Shown here piece by piece: positions 9,634-19,879 of a stretch of 64,000 nt of DNA. The DNA is from Doryteuthis pealeii (Eukaryota > Mollusca > Cephalopoda > Myopsida > Loliginidae), in NCBI GenBank assembly GCA_023376005.1, contig CM042151.1, positions 80,706,199 through 80,770,198 of the forward strand, in the 5' to 3' direction. A program made the position numbers and the translations under genes. The first letter of the stretch is position 1. Each line of letters opens with the position of its first letter. Below the pieces are notes generated by a model. It saw only the letters and a list, made by a program, of their open reading frames with translations, searched no databases and was not told where the DNA came from.

Positions 9634-10215
9634 ACCAATTACAGTGCTATTAGTAAATAATCAGAAAGTGCTCAATATATTAAAAACAAACAGCAATAAT
9701 AATTGTTAGAAATTTAGGCTTTAAGCAAGAGTGCTTGTCCAGCAGAAATCCTTTGGATCTCCTTAGTATTGTAAGTTCCTCCTCAATGATTGCAAATGAA
9801 CTGTGGCAAGTATCAGTCTTTTAAGTAGTGAATCAGCCACACATTATGGCTGTTGATTGGCGTAGAAAAAAAACCATGTGACATTGCCCAGTCTGTAAAT
9901 CTAGGAGGTGTATTGCAGTACACCTTATATACTCAAAATATTCCAAAACTCCCCCTATTTTGGTATAAGATGGGCTGTTCCAGCAAGAAATATTAAAGTC
10001 TAATTTGTTTCTATATTTCTTTGTTTTTTTAATTTTTTTTATTAGCATTACTAATATTGTTATTATTTTGTTATTGAAAAGAATAAGTTACAAGTTATAC
10101 TTTGTATTTAGTGTATGTCTGAGTATATCTAATGTTTTAAAAATTACATTCACAAAATTAATATCTTGAAAGTAGTTTTCTCAGGAAAGATGAACATTAA
10201 AATTTTCTCTCCAGT
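9463..10215. other. Upstream flank of ZNF-1
   Basis: It holds a (TA)n tract at about 9602-9630. Sequence at 9505-9600 (with GTTACAAGTTATACTTT and TTTAGTGTATGTCTGAG) repeats at 10085-10210, marking the edge of the duplication that produced the pseudogene. No other gene was seen. Confidence 0.55.
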
Positions 10216-10415
10216 ATGAGTTTCACATGTGTCATACCAAATCAAATTTCCTTGAAAAGGAGGAACCACACCTTTCACAAGAAAATGTTACTTCAGTGTG
10301 TATTTTTACTTGTTGCACCAAATGTGACTTTCTTGAAAAGAAAGCACTGCACACCTGACAAGAATATACTCTCTCTCTCTCAATTTTGTCTTCATATTTT
10401 GTGGTAGAATAAAAA
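10216..10415 (-). pseudogene. Decayed tandem duplicate of the ZNF-1 coding exon
   Basis: On the minus strand the frame reads MKTKLRERE, then, after a small frame change, YSCQVCSAFFSRKSHL and VQQVKIHTE, then FSCERCGSSFSRKFDLV and in-frame stops. The opening parallels ZNF-1 (MKTKTAERAYSCQVC). In the first finger the first zinc-binding His is Gln, and the second finger is cut by a stop where ZNF-1 continues. A CT-rich insertion near the start shifts the frame. Confidence 0.8.
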
Positions 10416-10499
10416 AACTTTTTTTTAAAACAATTACTTTATCTGTATGTTTGAGAGTAGCTGAAATGTTTGGCCTTTCGTAAATGTTGATCCACAAAC

Positions 10500-11260
10500 T
10501 TAATAATTTTGTAAATGGGCTTTTCCAAGTTTTTCAGGAAAGATAAAATTAAAAATCCATTCCAATTAGCAATGTAATAAAATGCTTTTCAGCAAAGTAC
10601 CAAGAATATCTGTTCATGATGAGAAATCTGCAAAGAAAACAAAAATAAAAACGTTAAAATAATCTAACATCTGAAAATGGTTATAAAAGCAAATAATAAT
10701 AACAATAATAATGTTTCATTATTTGATCATCAATTTATTTCTCAAACAACTTCTAATCAGGAACATAAGTAATCTCTGCAGGTCACAGTCAAGTCCGACG
10801 CAAAGTTCTTCCAATTGACAGTCTTCAGTCTAAACACTCTCCCAACAGTATCACGCTCGTCTCAACAACAAAATGCTACTGCAGTTGTTCTTTTCTGGTC
10901 TGGGAGGGCAGGGCCTTAAATATACATCAATCCTCACCACATCTGGGCTCTTCACTCTGAATTGTCCGTGCAGCATGTGCGACACAAGTCAGCACTGCAA
11001 GTACACGTCAATCCTTACGGCGCGACTGTTTACATCCGGGTTACTCTGCACTGCTCGTCCACAACCCTTTGGCATTCTGAAGGACGCGGGTTCGACTCTA
11101 GGTCAGTCCTACACGCCAGGCAAAGCCTAGCTTCCTTCGAGAATGCGGCAAGTCTTCATGCTCGCCACTCTCTCTGTCACACCGTGTTGCATGAGATAGG
11201 TCTCTTCTCTCACTACACAACTATTTCATAATAGTTGCCCACTACTCTCAGCAGTCTGGA
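10500..11260. other. No supported gene; moderately GC-rich unclassified segment
   Basis: About 10720-11190 is less AT-rich than its surroundings and holds two overlapping open frames without recognised domains. GCGGGTTCGACTCTAGG at about 11088 looks like a tRNA B box, but no partner A box or cloverleaf was found. It may be old retroelement sequence. Confidence 0.35.
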
Positions 11261-11959
11261 TGGTGGTTGTGTTGGACATTTGTAGAAGAATGATGGATAG
11301 GTGACTAGTCAAAGTTCACCACTGCTGAAGCCAGTCTAGGAAACTGTGGGAAATGCAAAGGTACTTGTTGATTGGCTATAAGCAGTCACAGGGAATTTGA
11401 AAGATTTGTTTTGATTTGAAATGTCAATTGTGGTTTCAAAGAGTGACAGAGTCAAACATGTTTTGAGGGTTTTAATACTAAGGAGTCACTATTAGAGACT
11501 TCAATAGAAATTTACAAGATGAAGAGGTTTCTTCTTCCCATGGACAACAAAGAGGCCGGCCAAATTTATTAAAATGTGGGACCCAGACTGTGAATGCAAC
11601 AAAGTTCTTATTTTTATTCTAAAATATTATAATAAATTCATAATAAAACCTAACAAAAAATTGAAATTCTTATAATTATGTCATTATGGTGGTAGGATGC
11701 TGTGCTAATTTAAACCGTGAATCAGAAAACACATGAACACAACATGGAATTTCAAATAACACTGTTTAATACATTTATACATACAAGAAAATACACTTGT
11801 AAATTATATTAGATATATTTTTTATAATGTTTCGGCTGCAGATAATTCCAACCAGGACATTTCAACCATACTACAATTATAAAGACAAAAACTTATTGTC
11901 TACTAATGTCAGTAAACAATAAGTAAACATGAATTATGTTATGAATTATTTTATTTATG
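11261..11959. other. AT-rich sequence without a gene
   Basis: No coding, RNA or clear repeat signal was seen. Confidence 0.4.
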
Positions 11960-11964
11960 ATATC

Positions 11965-12490
11965 TATACATAGGTATGGGCAAACAAGGAAGTTTTCACT
12001 ACGACGATTGAGAGTAGAATGACGAAAGTACGTCTTTGCGCATGTGGATTGGCGCAGCATAAAAGAGAAAAATTGAAATAAATATTTGTACATTTTCGAC
12101 CAATCAGTGACGTTCGTGCCTAAAAGAAATTTACTAAGTAGACCCAATTTGGAGCCTACTCAATTCTTATAAATAACACCTTTTTCGGATATCAAACCAG
12201 AAAGAAATTATGTGTCTAAACGAATCCATGTCTTACAGTGTAAGAGTAATTAACATACAAGCTTAAAAGGTATGAACAACCGTATCTCTCTCTATATATA
12301 ATCAGCCTTTCCGAGATCAGCATTATCTATTCAACTTCACGTCTGACTGTTTTGTGATTCTGAAATCTTACCCTTTCTTTTTCACTTCAAGATTTATAAC
12401 ATCTTTTATTATATTTTATATTGAACTTTCAAACAAGAACTTTTAAACAAAAACTTATGAAAGAACTTTGCCTGGTATCCTGCAAAACCT
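11965..12490 (+). repeat. LTR-like repeat copy 1 with CCAAT and TATA motifs
   Basis: This matches the minus strand of 17690-18500 and 33645-34340. Shared blocks include TTTTCGACCAATCAG, GGAGCCTACT, CTTATAAATAACA, CTAAACGAATCCA, GACTGTTTTGTGA and AAAGAACTTTGC. A CCAAT box ~90 bp upstream of a TATA box, in a ~700-bp dispersed unit beginning TG, suggests a solo LTR or another mobile promoter. No coding region accompanies any copy. Confidence 0.55.
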
Positions 12491-13560
12491 TTTTGAAAAC
12501 TTCATATTAATACAGATCCATAAAATGGGACAAAATATACAAAGGCCTACACATGCAAAATTTAATCTAGGAAAGTTACACTGCATATCTAAAGAAAGTA
12601 AAAGAAAAATACCAACAGAACAAAGACATACGCACTGGGTTGTTTCTGTCTCCAGAGTGAACATCCGGCTATTCTAAACTAAGAGGGGGAATAACAGATA
12701 ACACTGTAGGTCTTCCATAAAAAAAAAAAAAAAAGAGCAAACTATTAGTAATAATTTTTAAATATTTAAAAATCTCAGAAAAAATGTTGCAGAAAATCGT
12801 GAATTTTTAATCATACATTTTTAGATAGATTAGATAAATTCTTAATTTATAACAAAATTTTTTGTATACAGACGTTTAAAACTCACTATTAATTTTTTTA
12901 GTGAATAGAGGTAGGGCAATTGAAAAATATCACTTTAAAAACTAGGAAAAGAAAAAGCATGCTTCAAAAATTATTTTTTGATTTTTAAGAAAATAACTTT
13001 AAAATATTCAAATAAATTTTTTCGGGTGATGAAAATTTGCTTTTCATTTTCTAAATTTTTTAATGTGGTCTTCTGGTTTTGATTTTTCTAGAAATATAAA
13101 AATTAGAAACTGGAATCTTTTTTTATTCAGATGACAAAAAGTTGAACCCCCCACCCCCAATTATTGATAAAAAGCATTTTTTCCATTTTTTTTTAATTTT
13201 TTATTTTTTAAAAATAAAATAAGCTATTCGTTATATAATTAAGTCCTTAATGTATAAAGTGCTGAAAATTTCATTAAAACTGAACAATTCCCTGATTTTT
13301 GTTTTAAAATTAGAAAATTAATTAATTAATCAAAATTTTATTTTATTATCTCCCTTGAAAAATTGAACATACCTACTATACACATAATATAACGATCACT
13401 AATTTGTTTTTAAAATTAAAAAAAAGTTATAAAAGTATAAACGTAAAACAGCATAAATTATAGATTAATATACAGTGCATTAGATTTATAATTATATTCT
13501 ATATTAAATTATATCTAGTAAGTCCTTTTTCGTGTGGTCAAAAAGTTTTATGTGGAAAGA
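12491..13560. other. AT-rich sequence without a gene
   Basis: Opposed 69-codon frames at 12455-12677 lie in non-repetitive-looking sequence but carry no recognisable motif. The rest is A/T-rich filler with several poly-A runs. Confidence 0.4.
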
Positions 13561-13572
13561 TATTCGGCTAAA

Positions 13573-13932
13573 GGCTAAACTTGCAAATCGGTCGGAAAAT
13601 TAGGGTGACCCAGAAAAAACAGAACCCACAAATTTTGTAATAAAACTGTTAATTTTAACTAGGGGGGTTTAGGTTTAGGGTTAGTTTAATGGGAAAAATA
13701 AATAAATAATTTTGGTTCTGTTTTTTCTAGGTCACCCTGTATCAGGGTGACCCAGAAAAACAGAACCCACAAATTTTGTAATAAAACTGTTAATTTTAAC
13801 TAGGGGGGTTTAGGGTTAGGGTTGGGGTTTAGGGTTAGTTTAATGGGAAAATAAATAAATAAATTGGGTTCGGTTTTTTCTGGGTTACTCTGTAATATGT
13901 TTTAATTTTCCGATCGATTTTCAAGTTTAGCC
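13573..13932. mobile_element. Compound fold-back element with telomere-like cores, copy 1
   Basis: Two small hairpin units (13602-13738 and 13744-13891) sit back to back. Each is bounded by inverted copies of AGGGTGACCCAGAAAAA and CAGAACCC. Their cores read TTTAGGTTTAGGGTTAG and TTTAGGGTTAGGGTTGGGG before TTTAATGGGAAAA. The pair is enclosed by a further inverted arm (GGCTAAACTTGCAAATCGG on the left, CCGATCGATTTTCAAG and TTTAGCC on the right). No coding capacity is present. The GGGTGACCC ends next to TA suggest a Tc1/mariner-related MITE. Confidence 0.75.
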
Positions 13933-14107
13933 AGGCTAAAACGTCCGTAGCCTAAACGCCCGTCATCAAGTTACCAGTCGTGACACACTATAGAGTAATA
14001 TTTTACTCTACATTTTTTTTTTTTTATATTATAGAGTAATATTACCCAGTAAACATATGAATTCGTCTAATACACAATCAATCAAGCTTTTATTTTCCTA
14101 ATTTTGG

Positions 14108-14310
14108 AGGCGCTCGCTGTGAAACGGTTATCGTCGTAGGAAATGGACACAGTGACTCGAGTTCAAATCCTGGTTGAGGATGTTCGTACTTAACATAGTA
14201 CGAATACCTCTGGGAAAGGTATGGATCGAGTTATTCTTCCTCCAGCTATGGGTAAATAATAGGGCAGGCTGGGCTCTTTAATTCTGGTGTGGCAACTGGT
14301 CTAAGAGAAA
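14108..14310 (+). mobile_element. tRNA-derived SINE family B
   Basis: Family B has a tRNA-like head with a B box at GAGTTCAAATCCTGG and a body with GGGAAAGGTATG and CCTCCAGCTATGGGTAAAT. It then has GGGCAGRCTGGGCTCTTTAA and ends in GAAAACTCTGAATTCAAA. Other copies lie at 15786-16001, 20510-20797, 21430-21715, 52645-52768 and 55800-56040. It is distinct from family A in both head and body. Confidence 0.8.
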
Positions 14311-14928
14311 GAAAACTCTGAATTCAAACTTTTCGTTAGTCAAACTATTTTGATATCTCCTCCTTCATTTCTCCTCTATTTTCAATTTTAAATCAAAATA
14401 ATTTCTGCTTCGGTTTTTAAATTAGAAATAAATACTTCTGTTCATCATATAAAATAAATAAATGGAAATAAAAAATAAACTGATGGGTCTATAAAAAAAT
14501 GCGGTGCATTCCACTGACATCAGTAAACATTACAAAATTAACATTAGTACAACAATCTCCTTATTAAAACGGTTAAAATAAATTGTATTATTTTTACTTA
14601 CCGTTTTGTGTTTTTCAGATGTAGAATTGAGAGTAAATTGCTTTTGTTTTTTGTTTTGTTTTTTGTTTGTTTTTCTACGACTTCTTTAACGAGTCCATTT
14701 TAGGATTTCGCTAAACAGTTTCTGTATTATCCGCTCAACTTATTATAACGTCGATGGAGAATGACATAAATGAAAAAGAAAGGAAGAAAGAAAGAAAAAC
14801 TCAATGTAAACATCTGATTATTAGAAAGAACATATTTTTTCCTGGTGTTACAAATATATAATGAAATCATTAGGCGGTGTTGAACAAAAATGAGCTCCTT
14901 ATAGAAAGGATGGCCGGTGTATTTTAAG
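14311..14928. other. AT-rich sequence without a gene
   Basis: Nothing beyond A/T-rich runs was seen. Confidence 0.4.
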
Positions 14929-14967
14929 ATCGATCGATCGATCGATTGAATGATTGATTGATTGATT
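14929..14967. repeat. (GATC)n/(GATT)n microsatellite
   Basis: Five GATC units pass into GATT units. The sequence after it (about 14968-15080) resembles 31385-31460, where a short (GATT)n also leads, so the microsatellite belongs to a dispersed repeat. Confidence 0.85.
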
Positions 14968-15100
14968 TTTATGGCATGGCAACCCGTCTAAAGTTATTTT
15001 ATTCCTAGAGGTTATAGAATCGCGTTCATTGTATGTTTATATTTATATTTTGCGCATTTGTTTTTTTTTTTTGTGTAGTTTTACTATATACTAAATACTT

Positions 15101-15102
<2 letters not shown>

Positions 15103-15146
<44 letters not shown>
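15103..15146. repeat. (CA)n microsatellite
   Basis: About 22 uninterrupted CA units are followed by a short GC-rich GAGCGAGCGCGCC run. Confidence 0.95.
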
Positions 15147-15149
<3 letters not shown>

Positions 15150-15270
15150 CGAGCGCGCCCGTGTGCACACACAATTATGCTTAAAATTTAACGATAAAAG
15201 CGTTTTTAATATGTAAAAATCTTTACAGTGCTCCAAAAATACAGAGCAAGATAGATCACAGTATATTTCA

Positions 15271-15687
15271 GGCTGAACTTGCACAAAGGTGTCAAAATTA
15301 GGGTTACCCAGAAAAAACAGAACCCACAAATTGTGTAATAAAACTGTTAATTTTAACTATGGGGGTCAGGGTTTAGGGTTAGGGTTGGGGTTTAGGGTTA
15401 GTTTAATGGGAAAATGAATAAATAATTTGGGTTCTGTTTTTTCTGGGTCACCCTGTATACCGGTGACCCAGAAAAAAAAAGAACCCACAAATTTTGTAAT
15501 GAAACTGTTAATTTTAACTAGGGGGGTTTAGGGTTAGGGGTTAGAGTTGGGCTTAGGGGTTAGGGTTAGGGTTAGGGTTAGGGTTGGTGTTGGTGTTTAA
15601 GGTTAGTTTAATGGGAAAATAAATAAATAATTTGGGTTCTGTTTTTCTGGGTCACCCTAATTTTGAGACCTTTGTGCAAGTTCAGCC
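15271..15687. mobile_element. Compound fold-back element with telomere-like cores, copy 2
   Basis: It has the same architecture as 13573-13932, with two hairpin units (15300-15454 and 15460-15658) inside an outer inverted arm. The arm is GGCTGAACTTGCACAAAGG on the left and CCTTTGTGCAAGTTCAGCC on the right. The second unit has an expanded core with at least four consecutive GGGTTA repeats plus GGGGTTA variants. Outer arms of the two copies are related but clearly diverged. Confidence 0.8.
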
Positions 15688-15785
15688 ATATTTCAAGTAT
15701 AAAATAAGATAAAACAGTATAAAAACTCATGACTTAGTGTTTCACGTTGCTTATCATCAGGTGACCTAGTATTCAATATTTTAAT

Positions 15786-16001
15786 TTCAGAGTTTTCCTT
15801 CTCCTTGACTAGTTGCCTAACCAAGGTTAAAGAGCCCAGTCTGCCCTACTATTTACCCATAGCTGGGGGGAGAATAGTTGGATTCATACCTTTCCCAAGG
15901 GTATTAGTGCTATGTGAACTGTGGCTTTTCGTCCAGGATTTGAACTCAGGTTGATGAGTCCATTTCCTATGATTCTAACCAGTACACCACCGCACTCTCC
16001 T
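15786..16001 (-). mobile_element. SINE family B
   Basis: This near full-length copy has AGAGCCCAGTCTGCCC, the inverted B box GGATTTGAACTCAGG and the A-box region at its right end (TAACCAGTACACCACCGC). Confidence 0.8.
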
Positions 16002-16097
16002 GATTTTATTTAATTCCTTAAATTAAATTATTAATCTAACAAAAGTAACTAGATTAATCTTACAAAATCAGACATATTGAATACTTGACAACTTCTG

Positions 16098-16121
16098 AAA
16101 TTATATATATATATATATATA
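16098..16121. repeat. (TA)n microsatellite
   Basis: About twelve TA units. Confidence 0.9.
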
Positions 16122-16311
16122 CCAAGCGTGTTGGTAAATCCTCGTGGTGAGAAAAAACCCAGCAAATAGTTTGATTGTAAAAATATACTACCAAACATCT
16201 ACCTTGGAGAAAAAAATTTTTGAAAAAAAGAAAAGACCAAGATAATCGTACCAACAAAAAGTAATCTATTTGTACAGTATTTGGCCAAAAGAAAAAAACA
16301 ATTTATATGTA

Positions 16312-16937
16312 CTAGCAAATATATGCACCCTCCGGGTGCAAGTATTTAAGTTTTAATGTAATAGAATATATTAAATTATAAAGGCTAATGAAACTAAATA
16401 AGAATGCAGATAAAATGATTTGAAACAGAGGGGTGTATAATCGAAAAATAAAACAACTGAAACTTACTCTTCTATCATTCTCGTCTTTCATTGCAAAATT
16501 TTCCTAATTTAATAACTTAGTTAAAATAGGAAGTAAAGAATAAAATCAGAATTATTTCTTCTCGTTAATCGATTTCTTTTAAGATTTATTGAAGAGATTT
16601 TTGATTATATTCATTAAGATAAACAATACGATTAAAAATCAATAATACTAAGCACATATTTATTAAAATCAAATTTTTAATTTCAATATTCAAATAAGCC
16701 TTCCTGTTCACACTGTAAACTGCTATTTTAGTGTATATATAAATACAATTGCATATTATTCATTTGTAGATATGATTAACAGTATTAATAATGTAAAACA
16801 ATTTTATTAGAAATTGAGGTTTAAATAAAAGTAAAATCATGGAGAATGTGACGTAAATAACAAACGGAATTGTGACTTGAGCAGTGATATAGTTTCGGTT
16901 ACAGACAGAAAAGTAAACAATCTCCATTATAATAAGA
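16312..16937 (-). mobile_element. Helitron-like element, full length
   Basis: In reverse complement it starts TCTTATTATAATGGAGATT and ends with CACCCGGAGGGTGCATATA, then TTTGCTAG. It is flanked by A before the TC and T after CTAG. It is the same subfamily as 3918-4574 and similar in length (626 vs 657 bp). Confidence 0.8.
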
Positions 16938-17061
16938 TATATATGTATATAAGATATATATATATATATTCATACAACCGCTAGGAAAATAAGCTAATAA
17001 GTTGAAGGTGCTCAATACCTAAGTAGAGCAAATAATAAAGATAAATCTAATGAGTCAGACG

Positions 17062-17098
17062 AACCTACTCGTAGTTTCACTTAATGCTCTTCAGGGTT
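17062..17098 (-). ncRNA. Hammerhead-ribozyme-like core 1
   Basis: On the minus strand AACC is followed by CTGAAGA, a small stem II (GC, loop ATTAA, GT), GAA, a two-pair stem III (AC, loop TACGA, GT), A as the cleavage-site base and GGTT. The terminal AACC and GGTT form a four-pair stem I. The conserved CUGANGA and GAAA elements are intact. The geometry is that of a minimal type I hammerhead. Activity is not shown by sequence alone. Confidence 0.6.
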
Positions 17099-17106
17099 AA
17101 GATCTT

Positions 17107-17143
17107 AGCCCTGAAGAGCATTAAGCGAAACTAATAGTAGGTT
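17107..17143 (+). ncRNA. Hammerhead-ribozyme-like core 2 (right arm of the palindrome)
   Basis: On the plus strand AGCC is followed by CTGAAGA, a GC/GC stem II around ATTAA, GAA, an AC/GT stem III around TAATA, A and GGTT. Stem I has three Watson-Crick pairs and one G-U. Substitutions relative to core 1 fall in loops or change the GU pair of stem II to GC. Confidence 0.6.
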
Positions 17144-17325
17144 CGTCTGACTCATTAGATTTATCTTTATCTTTTTATATATATGAAAATGGGATGACTT
17201 ACCGTTGAAATTGGTCTCAATGGTTAGTTGATACAAGTTTTACCATGATAAGTCAGCGATATAACAAGTCTAAAGTGCTCAAAACTTAAGTAGAGCGAAT
17301 TTATTACAGCGGTATGTACAGAAAT

Positions 17326-17362
17326 AACATACTCGAGTTTCACCATAAGGATCTTCAGGGTT
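17326..17362 (-). ncRNA. Hammerhead-ribozyme-like core 3, diverged
   Basis: On the minus strand the order is AACC, CTGAAGA, TCC TTAT GGT, GAA, AC TCGA GT, A, TGTT. The catalytic blocks and stem III are retained, while stem II has a mismatch at its base and stem I is weakened. Confidence 0.5.
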
Positions 17363-17435
17363 AAATCCACTGAATTAATCAAGATATTGATTAATTACAG
17401 CTAACTGCAGGTGTTTATGTTGGAGTTATGACTGT

Positions 17436-17640
17436 TGAAAACAGATCCTCAGTTTTGCAGTTTGCAGATCTGTTTTTTAAGTAAGGGCCAAAGTGGAATG
17501 TTGCATGTCATTGACTGCTTAGCCACCAGGATTCCATCCTTAAGCATCAGATGGTCTTAGTGGGGGGGATTTTACCCATCTGCATAGGTACAATCAATAA
17601 TGGGCAGCATTATAATTAATAATTTTGACTAGTATTATTC
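17436..17640 (-). repeat. Family D fragment
   Basis: GGGCCAAAGTGGAATGTTGC, TTCCATCCTTAAGCATCA and TTTTACCCATCTGCATAGG match the 5' portion of family D. The adjoining GGGCAGCATTATAATTAAT to TAGTATTATTCTTCACTTA recurs inverted at about 19035-19115. Confidence 0.6.
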
Positions 17641-17689
17641 TTCACTTACCTAATTATATTTTTTTTATTATTATTATGGTGGTTGAGGT

Positions 17690-18124
17690 AGGGTTGTTGA
17701 ACTAAGTTGTGAGGTCACCAGTTTAAAGTTAAAATTTATGAAATATTATTCAAAACATAAAAGCACAACATAAGAACATTCAATTATGTAGGCACATGGC
17801 ATAGAAAACAAAATTCAGTTTTAAAACAATCAACTTGTATTAAGATTAAGTTTACAAAAAGGTAATGCAGAATACCGAGCAAAGTTCTTTCATCAGTCTT
17901 TGTACAAAAAGGTAATTTTTTTGAAAGTTCATAATAACATGTGAGAAAAGAGATGTTATAAATTTTGAAGTGAGAAAGAAAGGGTAAGATATATTGCATA
18001 TGAGTAGCACAGGGATCTATGCGGTAAAGTAAGAAGCTGGTGGCATTTTGAAGTGAGAAAGAAAGGGTAAGATTTCAAAGTCACAAAACAGTCAGGCGTA
18101 TATAAATTGCTGATCTCGTTAATG

Positions 18125-18174
<50 letters not shown>

Positions 18175-18500
18175 CAATTGTTCATACCTTCTAAAATTGA
18201 ATGTGATTTAATCTTACACAGGAAGATGTGGATTCGTTTAGACAAGTAAATTCTTTCTGACTTAGTATCTGAAAATCCTGGTATTTATGAGAAATAAGTA
18301 GGCTCCAAAAGGGGTCTATTTGATAAACTTCTTTTTAGGCGCGAACGTCTCTGATTGGTCGAAAATTTAATATTTTTATTATTTCAACTTTTCTTTTTAC
18401 AGGCTGCGCAATCCTCACGTGCAGAACATTATTTTTCGTCACTTGACTTTTAATCGTCGTAGTAAGAACTTCCAGTTTCTCCACATTACAACTAAGTTGG
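17690..18500 (-). repeat. LTR-like repeat copy 2 with SINE scrap and (GA)n
   Basis: This aligns with 33645-34340 over nearly its whole length and includes the CCAAT and TATA blocks on the minus strand. It differs by a family A fragment at about 17997-18044, between two copies of TTTTGAAGTGAGAAAGAAAG, and by a (GA)n tract at 18128-18171 where the other copy has (TA)n. Confidence 0.65.
18128..18171. repeat. (GA)n microsatellite
   Basis: About 21 uninterrupted GA units inside the LTR-like repeat. Confidence 0.95.
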
Positions 18501-18554
18501 GTTGTCATTTCTCGGAATTTGGAAGATAAAGATACTAATGACAATTAATAATAA

Positions 18555-19210
18555 CTAGCAAATATATGCACCCTCCGTAGGGTACAAGTATTCAAGATTT
18601 AATGTAATAAAATATTATATTAAATTAGAAAGGCTAAATAAACTAAGTAAAAATGCAGATAAAGAATTGAAACAGAAGTGTGGGGGGGAGGCCAACATCT
18701 TTTAAACTTCCATCATTCCCATCTTTCATTGCTAAATTTTCCTAATTTAACTATCTAGTTAAAATAGGATGTAAGTAAGTAAAGTAAAGTCGTCGGGGCT
18801 GCCTAATGTCGGTATCAGCCATGCAGCGATGGAGTCTATCCCCTTTTCAACAGCGCTAGACTAAGGAGATTATTTTAGCGTCTGAGGTGGAGTGCCACAC
18901 CTACCATCAGCTCCTTACTTTACCACACAGATCCCTGTGCTACTCATACACTGAGTTGGCGAGGGCGGGTATCGAACTAGGAACCTTGTGGTTTCTAGCC
19001 GAACGCTCTACCAACTGAGCTAACCCGGCCCAGGTAAGTGAAGAATAATACTAGTCAAAATTATTAATTATAATGCTGCCCATTATTGATTGTACCTATG
19101 CAGAGGGGTAAAATCCCCCCACTCTACCAACTAAAATTATAGTTATTTCTTCTTGTTAATGGATTTCTTTTAAGATTTATCCCCAAGAATTTTGCACATG
19201 TTCATTAAGA
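18555..19210 (-). mobile_element. Helitron-like element 3' portion, split by a SINE and other repeat pieces
   Basis: It begins with the inverted 3' end CTAGCAAATATATGCACCC, whose hairpin has decayed. It follows 16312-16937 to about 18775, and resumes after the SINE and a family D-like scrap with TTCTTCTTGTTAATGGATT at about 19145-19210. The 5' end is missing. Confidence 0.65.
18777..19033 (-). mobile_element. SINE family A
   Basis: Near full-length. Its tRNA-like head at the right reads CTCTACCAACTGAGCTAACC. GTAAGT lies at both borders and may be a remnant of the target duplication. Confidence 0.85.
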
Positions 19211-19879
19211 TAAAAACCAAATAATTCTCTATGTTTCATATGTTCTCGTATATTTGACTTTTCTGAAAAGCATTATATCTCTCGATAGAGTTGTAGTTTA
19301 AAGGTTAAAGAAACAAAAAAAAAAATGTGGGTGGCGGGTAGTTCTGCAAAGTAGGTGAGGTTAGGTTGTGCCTCTGCTTCTCCAAGTATCTCCCTCATTC
19401 CTCCTTATTAACAAATCTCCTTCTTTTGTCCAAATCTCTCACAACATTTCTCTTACATCCCTTTTTTTAAATCCCTCCTGCTAGCACATTTCCACATCAA
19501 GTTTGCCAAAACAAATGAATGGACTTCTATTTTCAATTAGATTTTATCTTTTCTTTTCTCTTTCCATTCCCACAATGCTTCTTATTTCCAGTTTGCTGTG
19601 ATATTATCCATGGTAAATGAGTTGGGTAAATAAGTACTGTTTTTTTTTATGTCTCACATTACATAACTCAAGAACAGCCACCAAATTTTCTATTGTTTTT
19701 AATGAGACCATAAAACATCCAAAGTTTTTAGGGCAGGGTTCAATACAATGTATTAATACTAAACTGGACTCTTAATTTGTGCCTATCAGGTTAGCTAAAT
19801 TGAATCTTTACCTTTTTTTTTAATCATATAAAGTAGACATTTAGTTTTAAAAATTGGGTTATTTCCTATAAGTCTAACA
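19211..19879. other. AT-rich sequence without a gene
   Basis: No coding or repeat signal that I can name. Confidence 0.4.

Larger units (their letters stand above)
17006..17370 (-). mobile_element. Retrozyme-like repeat with hammerhead cores in inverted and direct arrangement
   Basis: Two related units carry a GTGCTCAA...CTTAAGTAGAGC or GTGCTCAATACCTAAG segment followed by a hammerhead-like core on the minus strand (17006-17102 and 17264-17362). The first is followed at once by an inverted copy (17103-17168), giving a 66+66-bp palindrome with four mismatches. Small non-autonomous retroelements with hammerhead motifs are known from animals and plants (retrozymes, and some SINE and Penelope families). 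Assignment of this repeat to them is inference. Confidence 0.55.

Noticed and set aside
13573..15687. TTAGGG-like repeats as a true telomere or chromosome end
   Set aside because: The runs are only a few units long, internal, and bounded by inverted repeats inside mobile elements.
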